Counted from the first letter of the stretch, positions 17,809-25,636 are shown. The stretch: 36,839 bases of DNA from Candidatus Aphodousia faecipullorum (GCA_018714205.1 DVNR01000059.1:1-36839), one strand, 5' to 3'. Notes: generated from the letters alone by a model not told the origin. Numbers and translations: made by a program.

Positions 17809-18242
17809 TAATGGCCTCCTTGATCATGTGCAGTGGGGGATAGCCCTGCACGGCGGTATGTCATGAAACGTTCTCGGGCTGGAACTCGCTCATTTTCACT
17901 CGCTCCAACAATATCAATCACGCGCCCGAAGCGAGAAAAAAGCGCCATGAAATCATCAGGCACCTGATCGTCAAGCAGAATTAGAACATCTCGAGCCGGC
18001 AAGCGTGTTTCATCGGTATGGAAAACTATGGGTGTTTCCGCCGCCAAGTTATCCGTGGCATCAACGTGGGGATAAAATCCGGTCGGTTCAAAGCTCCAGA
18101 GCAAGCGGCTGAAATTGTCCAGACGATGTGAATCCCGACACCAAAGGGCGATGGTCAGGTTCATCGATCGAGCTTTGCGCACAACGCGGCACGCGTAAGC
18201 CAAACGATTGACAACGTTAAAGTGGAAATCCAGCCGTTGCAT
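17808..18242 (-). CDS. holC: DNA polymerase III chi subunit
   Basis: HolC (chi) links the clamp loader to single-stranded DNA-binding protein. The 144-residue product starts RLDFHFNVVNRLAYACRVVRKA, matching the family's opening beta strand and helix. It continues with NLTIALWCRDSHRLDNFSRLLWSFEPTGFYPH (segments near 29-60) and the later VLILLDDQVPDDFMALFSRF near 96-115. Length and order are typical. It starts 4 nt after the pepA stop and overlaps the next gene by 1 nt, so pepA, holC and the hypothetical gene are tightly coupled. The C-terminal tail is histidine-containing and short. Confidence 0.92.
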   Translation of the reverse strand: MQRLDFHFNVVNRLAYACRVVRKARSMNLTIALWCRDSHRLDNFSRLLWSFEPTGFYPHVDATDNLAAETPIVFHTDETRLPARDVLILLDDQVPDDFMALFSRFGRVIDIVGASENERVPARERFMTYRRAGLSPTAHDQGGH

Positions 18243-18246
18243 GGTG

Positions 18247-19725
18247 TTACGCTCTGGCGTGGGCCATTTGGTGAAGCCAGGTCAGAAGCAACCCGACCGG
18301 TCGGCCGGTGCTATGAGGGAGTTTTCCACCCACATATGCCGTTGCGGCGATGTCCAAGTGCGCCCAGGAGGTATCTTCCGGGACGAACTGAGCAAGGAAT
18401 GTCGCGGCAACGGAAGCGCCAGCGCCACCCGCAGGTCCCGTGTTGGCGCAATCGGCGATGTTGGACTTCAGTCGAGATTTAAAATGCGCTCCGTTAAATG
18501 GCAACGTCCAAACGGGGTCAATGGCAACATCCGCGGCGGTCTCCAATGTGCCGCAAAGCATCGGATCGTTGACAAACAGTCCGGTGAAATGATCTCCTAA
18601 AGCCGTGCCGACGGCACCGGTCAATGTCGCCACATCGATGAGGGCCTCCGGTTCAAAACGAGCCGAATATGTCATCGCGTCACACATGACCAGTCGCCCT
18701 TCGGCGTCTGTGTTGGCAATTTCAACGGTTAAGCCGGCCAATGTGTCAATGACATCGGCCGGGCGATAGGCGTTGCCGTCAGGAAGGTTTTCGCAAGCCG
18801 GAATCAACGCGATGATGTTTAACGGCAGTTTCATGCTGGCGCAAGCGTGAAAGACAGCCAGAACCGTCGCCGCGCCGCACATGTCGTACTTCATCTCGGC
18901 GATGCGTTGCTTGGCCTTTAAGCAAATTCCGCCAGCATCAAAGGTGATGCCTTTGCCGACAAAGCAAATCGGGGCGTCGTTTTTCTTGCCCCCGGCGTAA
19001 TGCAGTTCAATAAAACGCGGTTTGACTTCTGATCCTCGCGCGACAGCTAAAAAAGCGTGCATGCCGATTTTCTCGATCGCTTTTTCATCATGAACAGTGA
19101 CCGTGACGCCCTTGAGCTTTTTATAAGATTTTGCGACTTCACCCAGATAAGAAGGCGTGCAAACATTCGGGGGCAGGTTGCCGAGATATTTCGCTTCGTT
19201 AACAGCGTGTCCGATTGCCTCGCCCAAGTAGAAAGCGTCTTTGACGGTTTCGGTATTTTTGTTAACAAGCAATGTCACCTTGCGGGGGCTATTTTCATTG
19301 ACTTTTTCGAGCTTGATCGGTTCGTGCTGGGTCAGTGCCAAGCGCGCCATGTGCATCACCGTCCACTCGACGGTTCGTCCTACCGCCAACCAGTCCAGCA
19401 CGGAAACGGCGACGTGCTGACTCGGCGTTGCGGCAAGCGCCGTTTGAAAGGCCTTCTCGAAAACCGTGTCATCAAAGTTTTCAATCTTTCCAAGACCGAC
19501 AACAATCAGTTCGGAAACATTTAAACCGTCAGGACGGTGAAAACGAATGACGTCGTTTTCTTTGCTGAAAAACGTCTTATCCGCCGCGAGTTCAGACAAA
19601 AGTCCCTTAGTCGCCATGTCAAGGGCAACTTCGGTTTCTGTCAATTGACCGTCTTCAAAAAGACCGACAATCAAGCTTTGAGCTTTGATGTCCGTTAATG
19701 GCTTAGTGCTGATTTCGAATTTCAC
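18247..19725 (-). CDS. pepA: leucyl aminopeptidase PepA (M17)
   Basis: PepA is a hexameric, two-metal M17 aminopeptidase that removes N-terminal residues from peptides; in E. coli it also binds DNA. The 492-residue product has the normal length. Metal ligands lie in VGKGITFDAGGICLK (near 253-267) and the family signature NTDAEGRL is near residues 337-344. The substrate-site arrangement EMKYDMCGAATVLA near 277 is intact. The start is a GTG at 19725 (protein KFEISTK), preceded by AGG 7 nt upstream; no better ATG occurs nearby. It heads the operon pepA-holC-hypothetical-valS and is divergent from a VOC gene. Confidence 0.97.
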   Translation of the reverse strand: MKFEISTKPLTDIKAQSLIVGLFEDGQLTETEVALDMATKGLLSELAADKTFFSKENDVIRFHRPDGLNVSELIVVGLGKIENFDDTVFEKAFQTALAATPSQHVAVSVLDWLAVGRTVEWTVMHMARLALTQHEPIKLEKVNENSPRKVTLLVNKNTETVKDAFYLGEAIGHAVNEAKYLGNLPPNVCTPSYLGEVAKSYKKLKGVTVTVHDEKAIEKIGMHAFLAVARGSEVKPRFIELHYAGGKKNDAPICFVGKGITFDAGGICLKAKQRIAEMKYDMCGAATVLAVFHACASMKLPLNIIALIPACENLPDGNAYRPADVIDTLAGLTVEIANTDAEGRLVMCDAMTYSARFEPEALIDVATLTGAVGTALGDHFTGLFVNDPMLCGTLETAADVAIDPVWTLPFNGAHFKSRLKSNIADCANTGPAGGAGASVAATFLAQFVPEDTSWAHLDIAATAYVGGKLPHSTGRPVGLLLTWLHQMAHARA

Positions 19726-19792
19726 GATGAGACCTAAAATGATTTCAAGACAGGATATTTTAAAGAAAAAATAAGGGCTTTTTGCGTTGTTT

Positions 19793-19820
19793 TTTAAACA
19801 AGGTACGCCTTCCCTATAAT
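19793..19820 (+). promoter_or_regulatory. candidate sigma-70 promoter of the VOC gene
   Basis: A perfect -10 box TATAAT (19815-19820) has a weak -35 candidate TTTAAA (19793-19798) 16 nt upstream. It lies 40 nt before the VOC start codon in the intergenic gap with pepA. Confidence 0.6.
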
Positions 19821-19860
19821 AATGTCTGTAGTAAATCGCTTTTGAGCAAGGAGCCTCTTT

Positions 19861-20265
19861 ATGTCAGATTATCCAAAATTACGTTTATCTCGGCTCACGA
19901 AAGATGTTGAGTTATTATTGCCCTTTTACTGCGAGGGCCTGGGCTTTGAGGTGTTGGATCGTTCTGAAAATGTTGACGGGATGGACACTGTGCTTTTAGG
20001 TCATAAAGATTGGCCTTACCAATTTGAATTTTCACAGGTGCGCGGTCAATCAGTCGCTCCGCGAGCGCCGTCTTCAGAACATTATCGTGTTTTCTGTATT
20101 GAGGATGACGCTCAATGGAGCGCCCGCCTTGCGGCCATGTTCCAAGCCGGCGTGCCTCAAGTGACACCACCGATTCAATACGTGAACGGAAAATGGCCCT
20201 GTGTCGCATACGAAGATGCCGATGGCTATCGAGTGGTTTTGGTTCACGGTCATTGGAAAAAATAG
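19861..20265 (+). CDS. VOC superfamily protein (glyoxalase/bleomycin-resistance fold, YycE-like)
   Basis: This is a 134-residue protein of the vicinal-oxygen-chelate superfamily, cytoplasmic. It has the two beta-alpha-beta-beta-beta modules, the first around RLTKDVELLLPFYCEGLGFEVLD (about 10-32) and the second around WSARLAAMFQAGVPQVTPP near 82. It closes with the typical VAYEDADGYRVVLVH near 115-129. The overall pattern resembles the small YycE-like group. Metal-binding residues and substrate cannot be assigned with confidence. AAGGAG lies 7 nt before the ATG. A terminator directly follows, so it is monocistronic. Members act in methylglyoxal detoxification, antibiotic resistance or ring cleavage; which applies here is unknown. 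Confidence 0.85.
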   Translation: MSDYPKLRLSRLTKDVELLLPFYCEGLGFEVLDRSENVDGMDTVLLGHKDWPYQFEFSQVRGQSVAPRAPSSEHYRVFCIEDDAQWSARLAAMFQAGVPQVTPPIQYVNGKWPCVAYEDADGYRVVLVHGHWKK

Positions 20266-20287
20266 TAGAGTTGCCGTTGATCAATCG

Positions 20288-20323
20288 CGCAGCTTCGAAT
20301 TTGCTTTGAGGCTGCGTTTTTTT
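20288..20323 (+). terminator. Rho-independent terminator after the VOC gene
   Basis: CGCAGCTTC (20288-20296) pairs with GAGGCTGCG (20308-20316), with one G-U pair, and is followed by T7 (20317-20323). The GNAT gene starts 14 nt further on, so it needs either read-through or a promoter inside the VOC gene. Confidence 0.88.
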
Positions 20324-20337
20324 GTCGGAGTGCCTAT

Positions 20338-20847
20338 ATGATCGCCGTTCGCGAAGCAACAATAACGGACGCGGAAGTTCTTGCCGAGATTGAAGCGGCG
20401 AGTTTTCCGATCGCTGAAGCCTGTAGTTTGGAGAACTTCAAAAAGCGTCTCGCTGTTTTTGCCAATCATTTTTTAATTTTGGAAAAAGACGGGCGCCCTG
20501 TCGGTCTCATTGACGGGATGGTGACCGACCAGACGACCATAACGGATGACCTTTATGAGGACGCTTCGCTACATAATCCTAGCGGGCGTTGGCAAAGTAT
20601 TTTTGGATTGGCAGTCATTCCGAGTGAGCGTCACCAGGGATTCGCGGCGTTGTTGATGATGGAAATGATTGAAAAAGCCCGTCGTGAAAATCGGGCAGGG
20701 CTGATTCTGACCTGCAAAGAACATTTAATTGATTTTTATCGTCAGTTTGGCTACGAAAACCGAGGGCTTTCCGCCTCTGTTCATGGGGGCGCCGCTTGGT
20801 ATGACATGGTGCTTGACTTTTCCAAAGCGCCTGAATCAGGATTTTAG
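20338..20847 (+). CDS. GNAT family N-acetyltransferase
   Basis: This is a 169-residue acetyl-CoA-dependent acyltransferase of the GNAT fold. The N-terminus REATITDAEVLAEIEAASFP is the standard first strand and helix. The acetyl-CoA loop is seen as IFGLAVIPSERHQGFAALLM (near 88-107), where the usual Q/RxxGxG/A appears as RHQGFA. The C-terminal motif LIDFYRQFGYENRG near 129-142 is also typical. It resembles the arylalkylamine-acetyltransferase-like group of small bacterial GNATs. GGAG lies 7 nt before the ATG. The U32 gene follows after 1 nt (TAGAATG), which suggests linked functions. The substrate is unknown. Confidence 0.9.
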   Translation: MIAVREATITDAEVLAEIEAASFPIAEACSLENFKKRLAVFANHFLILEKDGRPVGLIDGMVTDQTTITDDLYEDASLHNPSGRWQSIFGLAVIPSERHQGFAALLMMEMIEKARRENRAGLILTCKEHLIDFYRQFGYENRGLSASVHGGAAWYDMVLDFSKAPESGF

Positions 20848-20848
20848 A

Positions 20849-22117
20849 ATGTTAAAAAGAAGTGACTTTGAAATTATGGCGCCGGTAGGCTCCCGAGAGA
20901 GCCTTTATGCGGCGATCCAAGCCGGAGCGGACGCAATCTATTTCGGTGTTGAAAGCCTCAACATGCGAGCTCACTCCGCCAAAGCGTTCACGGTTGAAGA
21001 TTTAAAAGATATCGCGCGCATCTGCCATGAGCATCAAATCAAAACGTATCTCACGGTCAATACCATCATCTATGATGAGGAAATGGCGCTCATGCGGTCC
21101 ATTGTTGATGCGGCTAAAGAGGCCAAAATTGACGCAGTCATCGCCAGTGATGTGGCTGTTATGAGCTATTGTCGGCGGCATGGCGTTGAAGTGCATCTTT
21201 CGACCCAACTGAATATCTCCAATATCGAGTCACTTCGGTTTTTCTCCCAATTCGCCGATGTGGTGGTTTTAGCCAGGGAACTGAATCTTGATCAGGTTAA
21301 AACCATTCACGAAGCTATCGAAAGAGAGCGGATTTGCGGTCCGGCAGGACAACCGGTTCGTATCGAAATGTTTTGCCATGGTGCGCTTTGCATGGCTGTC
21401 AGCGGCAAGTGCTATCTGAGTTTGTCGACTCGTGGCTACAGCGCCAATCGCGGTTCTTGCATTCAAACTTGCCGTCGCTCTTACATAGCAAAAGATAAAG
21501 AGCGCGACATTGAGTTTGAAATAGACAATCAATACATCATGAGCCCGAAGGATCTGAAGACCATCGGCTTTTTGGATCGAATGGTCAAGGCCGGGGTGCG
21601 GGTATTCAAAATCGAGGGGCGCGCTCGCGGTCCGGAGTATGTTCGGACCGTGACCGAGTGCTATGACGAAGCCCTTTGCGCCATCGCCCAGGGGCGGTGG
21701 TCGGAAGAGGTTAGTCGCAGTTGGGATGCCCGATTGAGTACAGTGTTCAACCGCGGTTTTTGGGATGGGTATTATTTGGGGCAGCCTGTCGGCGAATTAA
21801 CGAAGCACTACGGTTCCCAGGCTACAGAGCGAAAAACGTTTGCGGGCCTTTGCGTGAAATATTTTTCCAAACTTGGAGTCGGGGAGTTTCTCGTTCAAGC
21901 ACAGGACTTCCAGTTGGGAGACAAGCTGCTGATTACCGGACCGACAACTGGTGCCGTGTATGTAACGCCTGAAGAAATTTTGAACGACGGCCAATCGGTG
22001 CGAGAAATTAAAAAGGGGATGGACATTACATTCAAGGTGCACGAAAAAGTGCGAGAGCACGATAAGCTTTATGTTGTCAGGATGACCAGGCCTGAGGATA
22101 AACAAAAAGATATTTAA
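20849..22117 (+). CDS. U32 family protein (TrhP/RlhA/UbiU-like), likely RNA hydroxylation or related
   Basis: The 422-residue product belongs to family U32, once called collagenase-like peptidases. Members TrhP and RlhA are now known to hydroxylate tRNA or rRNA using prephenate, and UbiU/V act in O2-independent ubiquinone synthesis; several bind an Fe-S cluster. Visible motifs are IMAPVGSRESLYAAIQAGAD at 9-28, LSTQLNISN near 122 and the signature IEMFCHGALCMAVSGKCYLS near 176. Further cysteines follow in GSCIQTCRR, then IEGRARGPEYVRTV near 255. The clustered cysteines fit Fe-S binding. I place the start at ATG 20849, 1 nt after the GNAT stop. A longer frame reading back into the GNAT gene is not credible. 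It is most TrhP-like by its HGALCMA region. Which RNA or cofactor it acts on is unknown. Confidence 0.9.
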   Translation: MLKRSDFEIMAPVGSRESLYAAIQAGADAIYFGVESLNMRAHSAKAFTVEDLKDIARICHEHQIKTYLTVNTIIYDEEMALMRSIVDAAKEAKIDAVIASDVAVMSYCRRHGVEVHLSTQLNISNIESLRFFSQFADVVVLARELNLDQVKTIHEAIERERICGPAGQPVRIEMFCHGALCMAVSGKCYLSLSTRGYSANRGSCIQTCRRSYIAKDKERDIEFEIDNQYIMSPKDLKTIGFLDRMVKAGVRVFKIEGRARGPEYVRTVTECYDEALCAIAQGRWSEEVSRSWDARLSTVFNRGFWDGYYLGQPVGELTKHYGSQATERKTFAGLCVKYFSKLGVGEFLVQAQDFQLGDKLLITGPTTGAVYVTPEEILNDGQSVREIKKGMDITFKVHEKVREHDKLYVVRMTRPEDKQKDI

Positions 22118-22158
22118 CGGTTGGTGTCCTCTTTTGGCTAAAGACAGGGCCTATAAAG

Positions 22159-22187
22159 TGACCGACTTTTTGCGTTAAAGTCGGTCA
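22159..22187. terminator. bidirectional terminator hairpin after the U32 gene
   Basis: TGACCGACTTT (22159-22169) and AAAGTCGGTCA (22177-22187) form a perfect 11-bp stem. TTAATTTATT follows on the plus strand and CTTTATAGG on the minus strand. It lies between convergent genes. Confidence 0.75.
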
Positions 22188-22204
22188 TTAATTTATTGTT
22201 GAGA

Positions 22205-22615
22205 TTATTTTAAGTAGTCAAAAAGACTGAAAACATCATAAAAACCGCTTTGTCCGACGTAAAGCGCATAACCTACGAAAATAACAATGGCGTAGGTACA
22301 GATGATGAACCATATGGGATATACCCAACGTTTGGCGGCCTTATAGAGAATAGAAGCGACGGCCACAGCGATAAGGGGAACAGTAAGAGCTTCAACGCAT
22401 AGGCGGATGGTCATTTCAGAATCAACAAACGTGAGCGCGTATATATCAGCAATCGTTTTGCCAGGAAAGTCTCTTAAGCCACTCCAGAAATAGCCGAAAA
22501 CAAACGCGATCACACCGGCAATTGTGACATTAAGTTTCAGAAAAATGCGCACAAGCGGTGATAAAGGTTGCTTGATATTTTGTTGATTTTCGTTGGATGT
22601 GTTTTCAGTCGCCAT
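22205..22615 (-). CDS. small hypothetical membrane protein
   Basis: This 136-residue protein has a hydrophilic, Asn/Gln-rich N-terminus (about 22 residues). Three hydrophobic segments follow: NVTIAGVIAFVFGYFW near 29-44, LTVPLIAVAVASILY near 78-92, and VYPIWFIICTYAIVIFVGYA near 98-117. The C-terminus is SLFDYLK. No family is recognised. AAGGA lies 7 nt before the ATG. It is downstream of the ABC importer genes on the same strand but separated by a hairpin, so it is not clearly part of that operon. Confidence 0.75.
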   Translation of the reverse strand: MATENTSNENQQNIKQPLSPLVRIFLKLNVTIAGVIAFVFGYFWSGLRDFPGKTIADIYALTFVDSEMTIRLCVEALTVPLIAVAVASILYKAAKRWVYPIWFIICTYAIVIFVGYALYVGQSGFYDVFSLFDYLK

Positions 22616-22647
22616 AGGTTCGTCCTTTTATCCGGACGTCATTTTAG

Positions 22648-22679
22648 CGGGAGCCGACGGAAAAAGTCGACGGCTCCCG
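22648..22679 (-). terminator. hairpin after the ABC importer operon
   Basis: CGGGAGCCG (22648-22656) pairs perfectly with CGGCTCCCG (22671-22679), extended by two more pairs past an A-A mismatch. On the minus strand the tail (CTAAAATG) is only weakly T-rich, so termination may be partial. Confidence 0.5.
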
Positions 22680-22698
22680 TAAGAGGATAACAATTGGA

Positions 22699-23487
22699 CT
22701 AAGACAGCAACATGGAGTCGCTGACTTCCCCGGCGCCTTTTTCAAAAAGTCCCAATAAATCGGCGACTGTCAGGTTTTTCTTTTCTTCGTCGCGCACGTC
22801 TACCACAATTCGTCCCCCGTGCATCATGATGAGGCGATTTCCGAAGCGCAAAGCATCTCGCATGTTGTGAGTGATCATCAGGGTGGTGAGTTGGTGGGTC
22901 GTCACCAAACGGTTGGTGAGAGAGAGCACATTTTCAGCGGTTTTCGGGTCAAGAGCCGCTGTATGCTCGTCCAGCAGAAGAAGATGAGGGCGAACCAAAG
23001 TTGCCATCAAAAGGGTAACCGCCTGTCGTTGCCCACCCGATAGCAATCCCACGTGAGCCGTCATACGATCTTCCAGACCAAGATCAAGCTCTTTTAGCGC
23101 CTCGCGAAACTGAGCGGTCATCTCGGGTTGTGAGCTCCACTTTAAGCCCAATCGTTTTCCGCGACGACTTGCCATGGCCAAGTTTTCCTCGATCATCATC
23201 CGTCCGGCCGTCCCTTTCATCGGATCTTGGAATACGCGGCCGATGTAGCGGGCACGCTCGTATTCGGGCATCTTGGTGATATCAATGCCGTCAATTTCAA
23301 TGGATCCTTTGTCAATCGGGAAGACACCGGCGATCGCGTTCAATAGTGTGGATTTACCGGCGCCGTTTGAACCGATGACAGTGGCGAAATCACCGTCTTC
23401 AAGCGTGAGATTGACGCCTTGCAGGGCTTTTTTCTCATTAACGCTGCCCGGAAAAAAGGTTTTGTGAATGTCTTTAACTATCAGCAT
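22699..23487 (-). CDS. ABC importer ATP-binding protein (COG1101 type)
   Basis: This is the ATPase of a three-gene importer, 262 residues. Walker A is GSNGAGKST (near 38-46) and the ABC signature LLSGGQRQAVTLLMA is near 150. Walker B is LLLLDEHTAALDP near 171, where His replaces the third residue usual in other ABC ATPases (EPTA/EPT); this EHTAALDP form is typical of this COG1101 group. The switch histidine is in LMITHNMRDAL. It lies 25 nt after the permease gene. Its ribosome binding site is weak (GAGAA). The encoded system is the TrpX/COG2984 type, whose substrates include aromatic amino acids in some bacteria but are mostly unproven. Confidence 0.93.
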   Translation of the reverse strand: MLIVKDIHKTFFPGSVNEKKALQGVNLTLEDGDFATVIGSNGAGKSTLLNAIAGVFPIDKGSIEIDGIDITKMPEYERARYIGRVFQDPMKGTAGRMMIEENLAMASRRGKRLGLKWSSQPEMTAQFREALKELDLGLEDRMTAHVGLLSGGQRQAVTLLMATLVRPHLLLLDEHTAALDPKTAENVLSLTNRLVTTHQLTTLMITHNMRDALRFGNRLIMMHGGRIVVDVRDEEKKNLTVADLLGLFEKGAGEVSDSMLLS

Positions 23488-23512
23488 AGTGTTTTCTCAT
23501 ACCTCAGGCTGG

Positions 23513-24382
23513 TTAACGATGTTGCAATTTTTCCCGAATAAGCGGCATTGACAGGGCAATGGCCACTAGTACAGCGGTAAATAGTTTTAAATCATTGGGC
23601 GGCATGCCCATTTGCAGAACCAGCGCGATGACCAGTCGATAGACAATTGAACCGAGAATGACAGAGATCAAGCAATTTTTAAAGCTGCGCGTTCCGAAAA
23701 GCACTTCACCGATGATGACAGAAGCCAGGCCGATGACAATGGTGCCAGTTCCCATGCCGACATCGGCAAAGCCGTTTGACTGGGCGACGAGGGCTCCCGA
23801 TAGAGCAACCAATGCGTTACTGATTAAAAGACCAAAGACAATCATTCGGTTTGTGTTAACGCCTTGTGCTCGAGACATTTGAGGGTTGCAACCGGTGGCA
23901 CGAATGGCCGTGCCGATTTCTGTGCCGAAAAACCAGTACATGATGCAGCCGACAATCACTGCGGCGGCTAACCCGACAACAAACATCGCCGATGATGCGC
24001 TCAGACCGAAAGACTCGGCAAACGTGAAAATCGTGTCGACTCGCAACAGCGCGACGTTTGCCTTGCCCATGACATGCAAGTTGACGGAGTACAAACCGAT
24101 CATGGTCAAAATGCCGGCAAGCAGTGCGGGAATTTTCAGTTTGGTTGTTAAAAAACCGGTGACGACCCCTGCTAATGCACCGGCCACAGTGGCCAAAATA
24201 AAGGCGGGGATTAGACCAAGGCCGGCAACGAGCGCGCTGGCTGCGACTGCGGCGCCCAATGGGAAGCTACCTTCAACTGACAAGTCCGCAATATCCAGAA
24301 CTCGAAATGTGATGTAAACACCAAGCGATAACAGGGCCCACAAAAGCCCTTGCGCAATGGTCGGAATCAATATATCAATCAT
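23513..24382 (-). CDS. ABC importer permease (COG4120 type)
   Basis: This is an inner-membrane permease of the branched-chain-amino-acid-like fold (COG4120), 289 residues with about eight to nine hydrophobic segments. It starts IDILIPTIAQGLLWALLSLG and carries the conserved loop RVLDIADLSVEGSFPLGAA near 27-45. A later loop, CNPQMSRAQGVNTNRMIVFG near 188, matches the ATPase-coupling region of this family. I take the start at ATG 24382; a TTG 15 nt upstream is in frame but lacks support. A strong hairpin lies in the 65-nt gap to the upstream binding-protein gene. With the ATPase it would form the membrane pore of the importer. Confidence 0.92.
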   Translation of the reverse strand: MIDILIPTIAQGLLWALLSLGVYITFRVLDIADLSVEGSFPLGAAVAASALVAGLGLIPAFILATVAGALAGVVTGFLTTKLKIPALLAGILTMIGLYSVNLHVMGKANVALLRVDTIFTFAESFGLSASSAMFVVGLAAAVIVGCIMYWFFGTEIGTAIRATGCNPQMSRAQGVNTNRMIVFGLLISNALVALSGALVAQSNGFADVGMGTGTIVIGLASVIIGEVLFGTRSFKNCLISVILGSIVYRLVIALVLQMGMPPNDLKLFTAVLVAIALSMPLIREKLQHR

Positions 24383-24406
24383 GATCAAAAGGCTCAATAA
24401 TGAAAG

Positions 24407-24432
24407 TCGGGGTAAGAATAGTCTTACCCCGA
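24407..24432 (-). promoter_or_regulatory. intercistronic hairpin between binding-protein and permease genes
   Basis: TCGGGGTAAGA (24407-24417) and TCTTACCCCGA (24422-24432) form a perfect 11-bp stem with a 4-nt loop. On the minus strand CTTTCATT follows, a poor T-run. It probably stabilises the upstream message or causes partial termination, giving more binding protein than permease. Confidence 0.75.
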
Positions 24433-24447
24433 TTGTTTATGGACTTA

Positions 24448-25437
24448 TCAGAAGTTGACGAATTCAGCAGATTTGGCGATCGTCTCAGGAATACTGATGC
24501 CTAGTGTTTCAGCAACTTTCTTATTGACCTTCACTTTAAATTCTGTTTGATGGCGAATGGCCATGTCTTGAGGCTTACTTTTGCCTTGCAGAATGTCGGC
24601 GCCCATCTCGCCCGCAATGCGTCCCAAGTTATAGTAATCAACGCCGACGGTGGCCAAGCCACCCCCTTGCAGGCAACCCTCTTCGCCAGTGATGACTGGA
24701 ATGCCAGCCGGCGTTGTGATCTTGGTCAAAACCGGCATGGCGGAGGCAATAATGTTATCGGTTGGTACATAAATGACATCAACTTTGCCGATCATGCTTT
24801 GGGCGATTTGTTGGACGTCGTTGACTGACGAAACGGTCAGTTCCACAAGAGGCAAATTGTGTTTTTGGAGTTCTTCTTTAAGAATTTGAACTTGAAATTG
24901 CGAGTTGATTTCGGAGCTGTTGTAAATGGTGCCGATCCGTTTGGCTTGAGGCACTAACGCGAGCATCAATTTCACTTGTTCGGCGACAGGGTTTAAGTCA
25001 GATGTGCCGGTGACGTTGGTACCTGGTTTGTCGTTGGACTTGACAAGCTTTGCAATCTCAAAATTCGTGACTGCGGTGGCGACAATCGGTGTTTTGTCTG
25101 TCGCATTAGCCATTGTTTGCGCAGCCGGCGTGGCGATCGCGAAGATCAGTGGATACTTTTGTGAGACAAAACGCTGGGCGATGTTGCCGAGATTGGATTG
25201 GTCGGCTTGAGCGTTTTGCTGGTCAAATTCAACAGTGAGTCCTCGCGCTTTGACGGCATCGACAATACCGCGATTGGCGGCGTCCAATGCTGGGTGTTCA
25301 ACTAGTTGAACCAGGCCGATAACAGGAGTTGATGACGATTGAGCTGTTTGACTCGTTTGAGTATCGTCGCTGCAACCACTTAACGTGGTAAGTGCCAAAG
25401 CCAAAGCTCCGGCGACGGCTAATTTCCGAATAATCAT
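24448..25437 (-). CDS. ABC importer substrate-binding lipoprotein (TrpX/COG2984 family)
   Basis: The 329-residue product is a periplasmic binding lipoprotein. Its signal peptide ends in LTTLSGC, with the lipidated Cys near residue 22. A Ser/Thr/Gln-rich linker follows, then the domain opening VIGLVQLVEHPALDAANRG near 39. The two-lobe fold contains IFAIATPAAQTMANAT near 94 and VIYVPTDNIIASAMPVLTKI near 223, both typical of COG2984. I place the start at ATG 25437, which has AAGAGG 6 nt upstream and a proper signal peptide. The frame stays open 52 codons further upstream, but that region looks like structured leader RNA. It is the first gene of the importer operon. Members near trp genes transport tryptophan or tyrosine, but no such neighbour is present here. 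Confidence 0.92.
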   Translation of the reverse strand: MIIRKLAVAGALALALTTLSGCSDDTQTSQTAQSSSTPVIGLVQLVEHPALDAANRGIVDAVKARGLTVEFDQQNAQADQSNLGNIAQRFVSQKYPLIFAIATPAAQTMANATDKTPIVATAVTNFEIAKLVKSNDKPGTNVTGTSDLNPVAEQVKLMLALVPQAKRIGTIYNSSEINSQFQVQILKEELQKHNLPLVELTVSSVNDVQQIAQSMIGKVDVIYVPTDNIIASAMPVLTKITTPAGIPVITGEEGCLQGGGLATVGVDYYNLGRIAGEMGADILQGKSKPQDMAIRHQTEFKVKVNKKVAETLGISIPETIAKSAEFVNF

Positions 25438-25470
25438 AGAAAGCCTCTTTTCCTTTGTTCTAGGTTCGAT

Positions 25471-25591
25471 CCTGTGCAAAAAATAGTATTTGTAAAGGGA
25501 GCACAGCCCGATTTTTACGGGAAGCCGATCGGTTGGCGACCGATGGCACAGGCGCAGCAGACCACCCTTTGTAAGGTCACTGCTTCGGCTC
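25471..25591 (-). promoter_or_regulatory. structured leader of the ABC importer operon, candidate cis-regulatory RNA
   Basis: On the minus-strand transcript, 25585-25591 pairs with 25522-25528 (about 7 bp, one G-U) and encloses two hairpins. One is 25580-25584 and 25575-25577 with 25556-25563 (8 bp, 2-nt bulge); the other is 25539-25544 with 25528-25533 (6 bp, 5-nt loop). Together they look like a three-way junction. A small hairpin follows (25507-25510 with 25518-25521). Segment 25471-25477, about 30 nt before the start codon, can pair either with 25546-25552 (7 bp, in the junction) or with 25501-25506 (6 bp). This resembles a riboswitch or attenuator. It did not match any class I know, and the pairings come from reading, not a fold calculation. 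Confidence 0.4.
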
Positions 25592-25623
25592 ATGTTAACA
25601 CCAATATCGATTTAGAGTCATCT

Positions 25624-25636
25624 TTAGTCTGACTAA
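25624..25636. promoter_or_regulatory. 13-bp palindrome near the ABC operon promoter, candidate operator
   Basis: TTAGTC-T-GACTAA is a perfect 6-1-6 inverted repeat. On the minus strand it abuts a possible -10 box TAAAAT (25636-25641), so a bound protein could block transcription of the ABC operon. No clear -35 box is present. Confidence 0.4.

Noticed and set aside
25471..25591. Match to a known riboswitch class
   Set aside because: Conserved cores of the classes I can recall (TPP, cobalamin, FMN, SAM, SAH, ZTP, fluoride, guanidine, glycine, lysine) are not seen; the structure is kept only as an unclassified candidate.
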